Position numbers and translations under genes: made by a program
Shown here: piece by piece, positions 6,728 to 13,436 of the stretch
Numbering within the stretch: the stretch's first letter is position 1
How the letters are laid out: each line of letters starts with the position of its first letter
Assembly: GCA_027081375.1 (NCBI GenBank)
Contig: JALWKR010000192.1
Span: 1-13,499 of the forward strand
DNA length: 13,499 bases
Direction: 5' to 3'
From: Persephonella sp.
Lineage (GTDB): Bacteria > Aquificota > Aquificia > Aquificales > Hydrogenothermaceae
The notes under the pieces: generated by a model
Seen by the model: the letters and a program-made list of their open reading frames with translations, nothing else
What the model was told of the DNA's origin: nothing
The model's database searches: none

Positions 6728-6923
6728 CTTTTTCTCCTTTCTTTTTGTCATAAAGTAAGGATACTAGCATTGCTATTATAAAAAATATAGTTCCAGATAC
6801 AGCAAGAAACCAACTATTACTTTTATCTTGAAGCAGATATCCCACCATTGAGGCAACAAAGGAACCAACAGATATACCTTTTACTACGTCTATAAAAGTT
6901 GAAAATGTTTTTTCATATCTCAT
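6720..6923 (-). CDS. Small two-helix membrane protein (67 aa), family unknown
   Basis: This 67-residue protein has two hydrophobic segments, about 16-32 (GISVGSFVASMVGYLL) and 38-58 (WFLAVSGTIFFIIAMLVSLLY). They are joined by a short polar turn with Asp/Lys/Asn, and the tail is DKKKGEKDE. The hairpin topology would put both ends in the cytoplasm. It sits between glyA and a second tiny membrane gene. No good Shine-Dalgarno precedes the ATG; the only G-rich run is about 20 bases upstream and lies within a hairpin (6931-6949). I do not recognise a family. The operon position and the normal membrane-protein pattern argue that it is real. Confidence 0.65.
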   Translation of the reverse strand: MRYEKTFSTFIDVVKGISVGSFVASMVGYLLQDKSNSWFLAVSGTIFFIIAMLVSLLYDKKKGEKDE

Positions 6924-6930
6924 TTTTATG

Positions 6931-6949
6931 AAGGGGCTTTTAGCCCCTT
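6931..6949 (-). promoter_or_regulatory. GC-rich hairpin between glyA and the small membrane genes
   Basis: AAGGGGCT (6931-6938) and AGCCCCTT (6942-6949) pair perfectly over 8 bp around a 3-base loop. Read on the minus strand, the stem follows the glyA stop by a few bases and ends 7 bases before the ATG of the 67-aa gene. No T-run follows on either strand, so it is not a standard intrinsic terminator. It may stabilise or process the glyA 3' end, or limit expression of the downstream genes. Confidence 0.55.
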
Positions 6950-6953
6950 AGAT

Positions 6954-8216
6954 TTATCCTAAGTAGTCTTTAGTCCATTCTGGATATAGAGGATATGTTG
7001 AGCAGAGAGATAAAACATCTTCTTTGACTTCTTGAATAACTTTTTCATCATCAAGATTTTTAAGAACCTTAACTATATTTTTAGCTATTCTTCTCATATC
7101 ATCTTCTTTCATTCCTCTTGTTGTTAAAGCAGCTGTTCCAAGTCTTATACCAGAAGTAACCATAGGCTTTTCTGGGTCAAAAGGAATAGCATTTTTATTC
7201 ACTGTTATGTTTGCTTTTCCTAGGGCTTCTTCAGCCTGATTTCCTTTTACATTAAGAGGTCTAAGGTCTACTAAAACAATATGTGAATCTGTTCCACCAG
7301 AAACTATTCTAAGACCTTCTGCTTTTAGCTCTTCAGCAAGAGCTTTTGCATTTCTCACTGTTTGAGCTGCGTACTGTCTAAACTCAGGAGTCATTGCTTC
7401 TTTAAAGGCTACAGCTTTTGCAGCTATCACATGCATTAAAGGACCACCTTGAAGTCTTGGGAATACCCATTTATCTATATCTTTTGCATACTCATCTTTA
7501 CAGAGAATAAAGCCACCTCTTGGTCCTCTAAGGGTTTTATGGGTTGTTGATGTGACAAAATCAGCATAAGGAACTGGTGATGGATAAGCTCCTCCTGCTA
7601 TAAGTCCAGCATAATGAGCCATATCAACCATTAAAAGAGCTCCTACTTCATCTGCTATTTCCTTAAATCTTTCCCAGTCTATTATCCTTGAGTATGCTGA
7701 AGCACCAGCAACAATCATTTTTGGTTTATGTTCTTTTGCAAGTTTGTAAACTTCATCGTAGTCTATAAGCTCAGTTTCAGGATTTACTCCATACTGAACA
7801 GCATTAAAAACAATCCCTGAGAGGTTTACCTTTGCCCCGTGGGTAAGGTGTCCTCCATGGGCAAGGCTCATTCCCATTATTGTGTCACCTGGCTTAAGCT
7901 GAGAAAAGAAAACAGCTTGGTTTGCCTGTGAACCTGAGTGGGGCTGAACATTTGCATGTTCTGCATTGAAAATCTCTTTTACCCTTTTTATAGCAAGGTC
8001 TTCAGCTATATCAACATATTCACAGCCTCCGTAATATCTTTTATGGGGAAGACCTTCTGCATATTTATTTGTTAAAACTGAACCTTGAGCTTCCATAACA
8101 GCGTAGGATGTGTAGTTTTCAGAAGCAATCATTTCAAGATGTTCTTGCTGTCTTCTAAATTCTTTAGATATAGCTTCAAAAATTTCAGGATCCTGTTTTT
8201 TTAAGTGTTCTAACAA
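6954..8216 (-). CDS. glyA: Serine hydroxymethyltransferase
   Basis: GlyA is a PLP enzyme that converts serine and tetrahydrofolate to glycine and 5,10-methylene-tetrahydrofolate, the main one-carbon source. The 420-residue protein has IASENYTS (30-37), [15 protein letters not shown] (50-64), QPHSGSQAN (91-99), VDMAHYAGL (197-205, D198/H201 contact PLP) and [14 protein letters not shown] (222-235) with the Schiff-base lysine K227. The start is TTG at 8216. It directly follows an in-frame TAA, has AGGAGG 9 bases upstream, and gives the usual N-terminus [11 protein letters not shown]. It follows rpiB after 20 bases. Confidence 0.97.
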   Translation of the reverse strand: MLEHLKKQDPEIFEAISKEFRRQQEHLEMIASENYTSYAVMEAQGSVLTNKYAEGLPHKRYYGGCEYVDIAEDLAIKRVKEIFNAEHANVQPHSGSQANQAVFFSQLKPGDTIMGMSLAHGGHLTHGAKVNLSGIVFNAVQYGVNPETELIDYDEVYKLAKEHKPKMIVAGASAYSRIIDWERFKEIADEVGALLMVDMAHYAGLIAGGAYPSPVPYADFVTSTTHKTLRGPRGGFILCKDEYAKDIDKWVFPRLQGGPLMHVIAAKAVAFKEAMTPEFRQYAAQTVRNAKALAEELKAEGLRIVSGGTDSHIVLVDLRPLNVKGNQAEEALGKANITVNKNAIPFDPEKPMVTSGIRLGTAALTTRGMKEDDMRRIAKNIVKVLKNLDDEKVIQEVKEDVLSLCSTYPLYPEWTKDYLG

Positions 8217-8236
8217 TTATTCAAACCTCCTGATTT

Positions 8237-8689
8237 TTATTTACAAAAATTTTTTTCTTCAATCTCTTTTATTAGATTTACTCTTCTCTCATGTCTTCCA
8301 CCTTCAAAATCTGTTGAGAAAAACTCGTCCACAATTCCAAGTGCAACATCTATCCCCAAAACTCTCGCTCCAAAAGCAAGAATGTTTGCGTCATTATGCT
8401 TTCTTGCCATTCTTGCCATATACTCATTTGTACACAGTGCAGCCCTAATTCCTTTAACTTTATTTGCTGATATAGAAATACCTATCCCTGTTCCACATAT
8501 AACAATTCCTTTATCTGCCTCTCCTGAAGCAACAGCATTTGCAACAGCTTCACCGTATACTGGATAGTCAACCCTTTCTTCTGAGTAAGTTCCCTTATCT
8601 ATTACCTCAAATCCCTTTTCTTCAAGATGTTTTTTTACCATTTCTTTGTACTGATAACCAGCATGATCACAACCTATTGCTATTTTCAC
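8237..8689 (-). CDS. rpiB: Ribose-5-phosphate isomerase B (RpiB/LacA/LacB family)
   Basis: RpiB interconverts ribulose 5-phosphate and ribose 5-phosphate in the non-oxidative pentose phosphate pathway. The 150-residue protein has CDHAG (7-11), DYPVYGEAVA (41-50), the anion-binding loop ICGTGIGISISANK (64-77) with C65, HNDAN (98-102) and RHERRV (132-137). C65 and H98 correspond to the base/acid residues known in RpiB. The start is GTG, with AGGAGG 8 bases upstream. It is the first gene of the minus-strand operon, with a consensus -10 box in the short divergent gap. Confidence 0.95.
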   Translation of the reverse strand: MKIAIGCDHAGYQYKEMVKKHLEEKGFEVIDKGTYSEERVDYPVYGEAVANAVASGEADKGIVICGTGIGISISANKVKGIRAALCTNEYMARMARKHNDANILAFGARVLGIDVALGIVDEFFSTDFEGGRHERRVNLIKEIEEKNFCK

Positions 8690-8699
8690 GAAATTTTCC

Positions 8700-8750
8700 T
8701 CCTGTGTGTTAAACTATGGTTTAAAAATATTATACATTTAAAGGGAGGTT
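8700..8750. promoter_or_regulatory. Divergent promoter region between rpiB and the first dsbC-like gene
   Basis: On the minus strand a perfect TATAAT occupies 8734-8729, predicting an rpiB start near 8722; no good -35 box is visible at the usual distance. On the plus strand TATTAT (8728-8733) or TATACA (8731-8736) could serve as -10 for the dsbC-like gene, with weak -35 candidates. The two -10 boxes overlap, so the promoters may compete. The dsbC-like gene has AGGGAGG at 8742-8748. Confidence 0.5.
8709..8724. repeat. 16-bp inverted repeat in the divergent promoter region
   Basis: TTAAAC (8709-8714) and GTTTAA (8719-8724) are perfect inverted half-sites with spacer TATG. The repeat would lie on the rpiB transcription start and between the two divergent start regions, a common place for an operator. 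It is short and AT-rich, so chance is possible. Confidence 0.35.
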
Positions 8751-8755
8751 ACCTT

Positions 8756-9745
8756 ATGTCCAAAATAAGAACAAAAATAGTAGGAAGTATTTTATCTTCA
8801 GCAGTATTATTTTCACTCTCCTGTGCAGAAAAACCTGCAAAAATGGGGGAGGCAGAGAAAACAACTCCAAAAACTGAGGTAAAAACAGGCTGGGAAAAAT
8901 GTCTTTATCCTCAAACAGTAACTAAACAGGAAGTTTATGAAGTATTAAAGCCATTTTTAAAAGGTCATGAGGTATTTGATGTTAGAAAATCTCCTATGCC
9001 AGGAGTTTATGAGGTTGTCCTAATAAGAAAAGGAAAGATTATTCCTGTTTATATTGACTGTAACCTTGAGCATTTCTTCTATGGAAAAATTGTTAATCTT
9101 GAAGATAAGACAATCCTTCCAGAGTTAACTATAGCTGAATACAAACCAAAGACTTTAGAAGCTAAAAAGGAAGTTTTAATAGAAAAATTAGGTAAAGAAA
9201 AAGGGGAAAAAATAGCAAAAATATTAGGAAAAGAAGGGTTAATTAATGTTCAGTTTATTAACCCTGATGAGCTACCAAAGGACAATAATGTAGTGCTTGG
9301 AAATCCAGAAGGAAAAATTCAGCTATATTCATTTGAAGAGCCTGAATGTATTCACTGTGCCAAATTTGCTCCTTTAATAGAAAAAGTTCTTAAAAAGTAC
9401 CCTCAAGTTAGATTAGATGTAATATTAATTCACTGGAAATTTCATCCTTTAGGTGCAAAAGTCGCCGAAAGAGTTATATGTGAAAAGGATCCAAAAGAAA
9501 AAGTAGAAATTTTGGAAAAGGCGTTTGAAGCAACTAGAAAAGGAGATAAGAAAACTCTCAAAGAATTAGGAAAAGAGTGTAAGTTTGGAAATGTAATTCT
9601 TGAAAGAAACTTTTTATTCTTTAAAAGAAGTGGCTTAAAAATGACACCTGCCCTTATATTACCAAACGGTATTGCAATAACAGATAGAAATATTCTTGAA
9701 GATGAAAGAAAAATAGAGGAGATAATAAAAGCACTTGTTTCATAA
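8756..9745 (+). CDS. DsbC/DsbG-like thiol-disulfide isomerase, probable lipoprotein, CIHC active site
   Basis: This 329-residue exported protein has a signal ending in FSLSC, which fits a permissive lipobox with Cys23. A DsbC-type N-terminal domain (about 46-115: GVYEVVLIRKGKIIPVYIDCNL) is followed by a long helical linker (132-160). The thioredoxin-fold catalytic domain has the redox motif CIHC (198-201) and a cis-proline in MTPA (P298). C242 and C275 match the structural disulfide pair of DsbC. C49 and C102 are extra and conserved in the next gene's product. The role is probably isomerising or reducing disulfides in the periplasm. The ATG at 8756 has AGGGAGG 7 bases upstream; longer in-frame starts lie inside rpiB and precede the signal peptide. 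Identification is by motif; DsbG-like or cytochrome-maturation roles are also possible. Confidence 0.82.
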   Translation: MSKIRTKIVGSILSSAVLFSLSCAEKPAKMGEAEKTTPKTEVKTGWEKCLYPQTVTKQEVYEVLKPFLKGHEVFDVRKSPMPGVYEVVLIRKGKIIPVYIDCNLEHFFYGKIVNLEDKTILPELTIAEYKPKTLEAKKEVLIEKLGKEKGEKIAKILGKEGLINVQFINPDELPKDNNVVLGNPEGKIQLYSFEEPECIHCAKFAPLIEKVLKKYPQVRLDVILIHWKFHPLGAKVAERVICEKDPKEKVEILEKAFEATRKGDKKTLKELGKECKFGNVILERNFLFFKRSGLKMTPALILPNGIAITDRNILEDERKIEEIIKALVS

Positions 9746-9802
9746 ATATTTCACATTATTAAAAGTTAAATAATGGAAAATTAAATAAAAAGGAGGATTT
9801 TA

Positions 9803-10765
9803 ATGTTTAAAAAGAAACTTTTAGCGGGGGTTGTTTCTGCTGCTGTTGTATTTTCAGCTACAAACGCTGAAGAGAATAATACAGCTAAATGTGTACCTTT
9901 AAAAGATTTTACAGTTGAGAAAGCAAAATCTCTTCTAAAAGATTATCTAAAGGGAGGGGTTCAAGTAGTAGGAGTAACAAAATCTCCTATTGAAACGCTG
10001 TATGAAGTTGATGTTGATGTCAACGGTAGAAGATTTCCTGTGTATGTGGATTGTGGTCTTAAATATTTAATTATGGGAAGAATTATAGATATAGCAAAAC
10101 AGGAAGATCTTACAAGAACAAGAACTCAAGAACTTGCTAATGCAGCTATAAAAGAGCGTAAAGAGAAGTTAGCTGAAACTATAGGAAAAGAAAAAGTAGA
10201 AAAATTAGCTCAAGTTTTAGGACCAACGTTTAATGAAATTAAAGTTGCTGATTTAAAAGGGGTTCAGGATCTTGATAGGTCTGGAATAGTTGTTTTAGGA
10301 AATCCAAATGGAAAAACAACTATTTATGTAATAGATGATCCTGAATGTCCATTCTGTGCAAAATTAGATGATGAACTAAAAAAATTACTTGCAAAAAGAA
10401 AAGATTTAAAAGTTGAAATTATCCTGTTCCCTCTCAGCTTCCATAAACACGCAGGAGGAATTTCAGCAAATATTGTTTGTGCAAAAGACAATAAAGAAAA
10501 AGCTGAAATTTTAGAGAAATCTTTTGAAGCTGTAAGAAAAAGAGATGTAGAAACATTGTCAAAATTAGCACAGGAAGGAGAAGAGAAAGCTAAAAACTGT
10601 GGTAAAGATCCTAGACAAGTAATTTCAATGAATTACAAGTTTGCTCAAAGTGCAGGGACAACAGGAACGCCAACTTTAATATTCCCTGGAGGAATTGTTA
10701 TATCTGGATACATGCCAGCTGATAAGATAGAAAAAATCCTTGATGTTTTAGCTCCACAAAAATAA
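9803..10765 (+). CDS. DsbC-like periplasmic disulfide isomerase, CPFC active site
   Basis: This 320-residue paralogue of the preceding gene has a cleavable signal peptide (hydrophobic 6-18, likely cut after TNA at 22) and no lipobox, so it should be soluble in the periplasm. The DsbC_N-like part (about 30-98, LYEVDVDVNGRRFPVYVDCGL) leads into a helical linker (105-140) and a thioredoxin-fold domain. That domain has CPFC at 182-185 and GTPT (cis-P290) with the DsbC-like tail PGGIVISGYMP. C226 and C266 correspond to the DsbC structural disulfide. C30 and C84 match the extra cysteines of its neighbour. AGGAGG lies 6 bases before the ATG. The two genes probably arose by tandem duplication and then diverged in anchoring and active site. 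It is followed 19 bases later by an ABC ATPase gene. Confidence 0.87.
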   Translation: MFKKKLLAGVVSAAVVFSATNAEENNTAKCVPLKDFTVEKAKSLLKDYLKGGVQVVGVTKSPIETLYEVDVDVNGRRFPVYVDCGLKYLIMGRIIDIAKQEDLTRTRTQELANAAIKERKEKLAETIGKEKVEKLAQVLGPTFNEIKVADLKGVQDLDRSGIVVLGNPNGKTTIYVIDDPECPFCAKLDDELKKLLAKRKDLKVEIILFPLSFHKHAGGISANIVCAKDNKEKAEILEKSFEAVRKRDVETLSKLAQEGEEKAKNCGKDPRQVISMNYKFAQSAGTTGTPTLIFPGGIVISGYMPADKIEKILDVLAPQK

Positions 10766-10770
10766 ACCAA

Positions 10771-10815
10771 AAGGGGCAGGGGAAATGGATAAAAAACTTT
10801 CTTCCCCTGTCCTTT
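10771..10815 (+). promoter_or_regulatory. Hairpin sequestering the ribosome-binding site of the ABC ATPase gene, AUG in the loop
   Basis: The 5' arm AAGGGGCAGGGGAA (10771-10784) holds the Shine-Dalgarno. It pairs with 10802-10815, inside codons 6-11, over 14 bp: 12 Watson-Crick pairs plus two G-U wobbles (10776/10810 and 10773/10813). The core of eight perfect pairs (CAGGGGAA with TTCCCCTG) is G/C-rich in an AT-rich genome. The 17-base loop 10785-10801 starts exactly with the ATG. Such folding would hide the ribosome-binding site, so it may act as a thermosensor, a target for a helper protein or RNA, or a coupling device with upstream translation. Confidence 0.55.
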
Positions 10816-11609
10816 CTATTGAAAACCTTTCTGTAAAATTTCATGTAGAAAATCAAACTGTTGAAGCAATTAGAGGAATCTCTTTTGAGTTATACCCAAG
10901 AGAGATAGTTGCTCTTGTTGGAGAGTCTGGCTCAGGAAAAAGCGTTACATGCTACTCTATTTTAAAACTTCTTCCTAAGTATGCATCAGTATCAGGGAAA
11001 ATATCATTAAACTCTAAAAAATTAAGAATTGATAACATCCTTAAAGAAGATGAATCTACCCTAAGAAAAATAAGAGGAAATATAATATCTATGGTATTCC
11101 AAGAACCTTCAGCTGTGCTAAATCCTCTTCTCACTGTTGGAGAACAGATTGTAGAAGCAATATTAGCTCATCAGAATGTATCTAAAACAAAGGCAAAAGA
11201 GATAGCAATAGAATCAATGAGAAAAGCTCATATACCTGAACCTGAAAGGCGTTTTTATCAATACCCTCACGAACTTTCAGGAGGATTAAAACAGAGAGTA
11301 GTAATAGCAATTGCAGTAGCAAATCGTTCAGAAATTCTTCTAGCAGATGAACCAACAACAGCTTTAGATGTAACAGTTTCCGCACAAATACTTAAGCTAT
11401 TTAAACACCTAAAAGAAGATTTAGGACTATCTATACTACTTATCACCCATGATTTAGGAGTAGTAGCAGAAGTAGCAGATAGAGTCCTTGTTATATATAA
11501 AGGTGAAATTGTTGAAGAAGGAAATGTTTTTGATGTTTTTGATAATCCTAAACATCCCTACACAAAAAAACTACTTGAATCTCGTCCTACAATCTCAGAT
11601 ATTATCTAA
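10785..11609 (+). CDS. ABC transporter ATP-binding protein, peptide/nickel type (OppD/DppD-like)
   Basis: This 274-residue ATPase would drive a membrane permease, by family most likely for oligopeptides, dipeptides or nickel. It has Walker A GESGSGKS (46-53), Q-loop Q106 in VFQEPSAVLNP, signature LSGGLKQR (164-171; relatives usually have LSGGMRQR), Walker B LLADEP (185-190, E189), D-loop LD and H222 in THD. NPKHPYTKKLL (254-264) is the family's C-terminal motif. The protein ends about ten residues later, so the extended C-terminal region of full-length OppD (often about 330 residues) is shortened. No permease or binding-protein gene is next to it. It sits 19 bases after the second dsbC-like gene and 29 before polA, and its ribosome-binding site is inside a hairpin. 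The substrate cannot be told from the sequence. Confidence 0.88.
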   Translation: MDKKLSSPVLSIENLSVKFHVENQTVEAIRGISFELYPREIVALVGESGSGKSVTCYSILKLLPKYASVSGKISLNSKKLRIDNILKEDESTLRKIRGNIISMVFQEPSAVLNPLLTVGEQIVEAILAHQNVSKTKAKEIAIESMRKAHIPEPERRFYQYPHELSGGLKQRVVIAIAVANRSEILLADEPTTALDVTVSAQILKLFKHLKEDLGLSILLITHDLGVVAEVADRVLVIYKGEIVEEGNVFDVFDNPKHPYTKKLLESRPTISDII

Positions 11610-11638
11610 ACTAACTAATCTTCCTTTAGGTTAACAAC

Positions 11639-13411
11639 ATGTACAGATATATTTTTTCTCTTGAAGAAGCAAAGGAAAGTCTGTCTTTTTTTGAAAATGA
11701 TAAATTTCTATATCTTGACACAGAAGTAGCTGTTAAAAGCTTTTCAGATATAGATTTTCACAATGACAGAATAAGACTTATTCAGCTTGGAAATAACGAG
11801 GTTATATTCCTATATGATATGTTTAGAATTCCTGAATTTGCATCTTATCTAAAACCTGTTTTAGAAGAAAAAGGCATCATTGGGCATAATCTTAAGTTTG
11901 ATATAAAGTTTTTGAAATCAAATTTTAATATATTTCCAGAAATTGTATTTGATACTATGATAGCTTCACAGCTTTTAGCGGAGAACCTCCATAAAGAAAA
12001 ACACTCTTTAGCTGCTTTATCTTATAGGCTGGCAGATAACTATCTAGATAAAACCCAGCAAAAATCTGCTTGGGGATTAAAAAACCTGTCTCAGGAGCAG
12101 CTAGAATATGCAGCAAAAGATATAGAAGCTTTAAGGGAGATATATCCCATTTTAAGAGAAAAACTTAATGAGATTGAAACTCCCCATAAAGCAACAGGAA
12201 AGATACATAAAACTTTTGGATTAGACAATGCTGTTGCTGTTGTTGAGATGGCATTTGTTCCTTTTTTAGCTCTAATGGAACTAACAGGAGTTCCTGTAAA
12301 TGAAGAGGTTCTAAGAAATCTATACAAAGAAAAGTCTTCAAAATATCAAAGAGATTATATAGAGTTTGTTAGAAATTACGGTGTAGATCCTTTTTCTCCA
12401 CAAAAGGTAGCCTACTGGATTACAAATAAACTAGGGCTAAAACTACCAAAGACCCAAAAAGGTTCTTTATCTTCCCAAGATAGTGCATTAAGACCATATA
12501 TAGATAGAGAAGAAATTAAAAAACTTTTAGAAATTAGAGGAGAGAAAAAACTTTTAGATAAATTAAAGGAATTAAAAGAGCATATAAAAAACGGCAGAAT
12601 ATACGGAGAGTTTAAACAAATTGGAGCTCCAACTGGAAGAATGGCCTCTATGAAACCAAATCTGCAAAACATTCCAAGGGAGATACGTTTTCTTTTTGAA
12701 GCTCCAAAGGGAAAGAAGCTCATAGTTGCAGATTATTCCCAGATTGAACTTAGAATTGCAGCTGAATATGTAAATGAAGAAACAATGATAGAAGCTTTTA
12801 AACAGGGTAAAGACTTACACAGGTTCACAGCTTCTTTAATACTAGGAAAAGATTATAAAGAGATAACTAAAGAAGAACGTCAGATGGCAAAAGCTATAAA
12901 CTTTGGTCTTATATACGGCATATCCCCAAAATCTCTTATGCAGTACGCAAAAAGTAACTATGGAATAGATATAACCCTTAAAGAAGCTCAAATGTTTCAC
13001 GCTAAATTTTTTGAAGTATACAAAGGTTTTAAAGAGTGGCATGAAAAAGTTAAAAAGCTATTAGAGGAAAAAAGAAAGATAACTGTTTATTCTCTTCTTG
13101 GAAGAAAAATGGCTGTAAATAGGTTCACAGATGCAGTTAACTATCCAATTCAGGCTACAGGTAGCGATATTCTAAAAATGGCAGTTGTGTTTTTTGGAAG
13201 AGAAACAAAAGGAAAAGATGCGTACATTGTAAATCTTGTTCATGATGAGATAGTTGTTGAAACAGAAGAAGAAAAAGTGGAAGAGATAGCTAAAATACTG
13301 GAAAAAAGTATGAAATCAGCTGGGGAAATCCTATTAAAAAAAGTACCAGTTGAGTATGAGATTGAAATTGTCAATAACTGGGGTGAAAAGGGTAGTCCTA
13401 TCCCAAAATAG
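11639..13411 (+). CDS. polA: Family-A DNA polymerase (Pol I) with 3'-5' exonuclease, no 5'-nuclease domain
   Basis: This 590-residue DNA polymerase begins directly with the proofreading domain. ExoI is D27-T-E29 (YLDTE), ExoII is GHNLKFD (82-88) and ExoIII is YAAKD (157-161), all intact. The polymerase domain has TGRMASMKPNLQNIP (331-345), motif A VADYSQIELR (D364, steric-gate E369), motif B RQMAKAINFGLIYG (R413, K417, F421, Y425) and motif C LVHDEIVVE (H534, D535, E536). The N-terminal 5'-nuclease of bacterial Pol I is absent from this gene, so Okazaki primer removal must use another enzyme. This compact form is known from Aquificales, relates to polymerases of thermophilic viruses and the apicoplast, and is thought to reflect lateral transfer. 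The ATG at 11639 has AGG 8 bases upstream. The tail after NNWGE (KGSPIPK) may come from an adjacent element. Confidence 0.95.
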   Translation: MYRYIFSLEEAKESLSFFENDKFLYLDTEVAVKSFSDIDFHNDRIRLIQLGNNEVIFLYDMFRIPEFASYLKPVLEEKGIIGHNLKFDIKFLKSNFNIFPEIVFDTMIASQLLAENLHKEKHSLAALSYRLADNYLDKTQQKSAWGLKNLSQEQLEYAAKDIEALREIYPILREKLNEIETPHKATGKIHKTFGLDNAVAVVEMAFVPFLALMELTGVPVNEEVLRNLYKEKSSKYQRDYIEFVRNYGVDPFSPQKVAYWITNKLGLKLPKTQKGSLSSQDSALRPYIDREEIKKLLEIRGEKKLLDKLKELKEHIKNGRIYGEFKQIGAPTGRMASMKPNLQNIPREIRFLFEAPKGKKLIVADYSQIELRIAAEYVNEETMIEAFKQGKDLHRFTASLILGKDYKEITKEERQMAKAINFGLIYGISPKSLMQYAKSNYGIDITLKEAQMFHAKFFEVYKGFKEWHEKVKKLLEEKRKITVYSLLGRKMAVNRFTDAVNYPIQATGSDILKMAVVFFGRETKGKDAYIVNLVHDEIVVETEEEKVEEIAKILEKSMKSAGEILLKKVPVEYEIEIVNNWGEKGSPIPK

Positions 13412-13436
13412 CTAAAAGTATCGTAGAATAAGAACT

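Noticed and set aside
8627..8755. N-terminal extension of the first dsbC-like gene beginning inside rpiB
   Set aside because: It runs antisense to rpiB, and the signal peptide begins at ATG 8756, which has a strong AGGGAGG Shine-Dalgarno.
9754..9775. CATTATT/AATAATG inverted repeat between the dsbC-like genes as a terminator or operator
   Set aside because: Seven AT-rich pairs with an 8-base loop and no U-tract; frequent by chance in this base composition. TTCACA at 9750 lacks a properly spaced -10 box.
11182..11385. Leucine-rich minus-strand frame inside the ABC ATPase gene
   Set aside because: The leucine runs are the reverse complement of Lys/Glu/Gln-rich coding sequence; no start signal.
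12842..13042. Minus-strand frame inside polA, like the others at 12091-12327 and 12412-12723
   Set aside because: All lie opposite well-conserved polymerase motifs and lack ribosome-binding sites; they are frame shadows.
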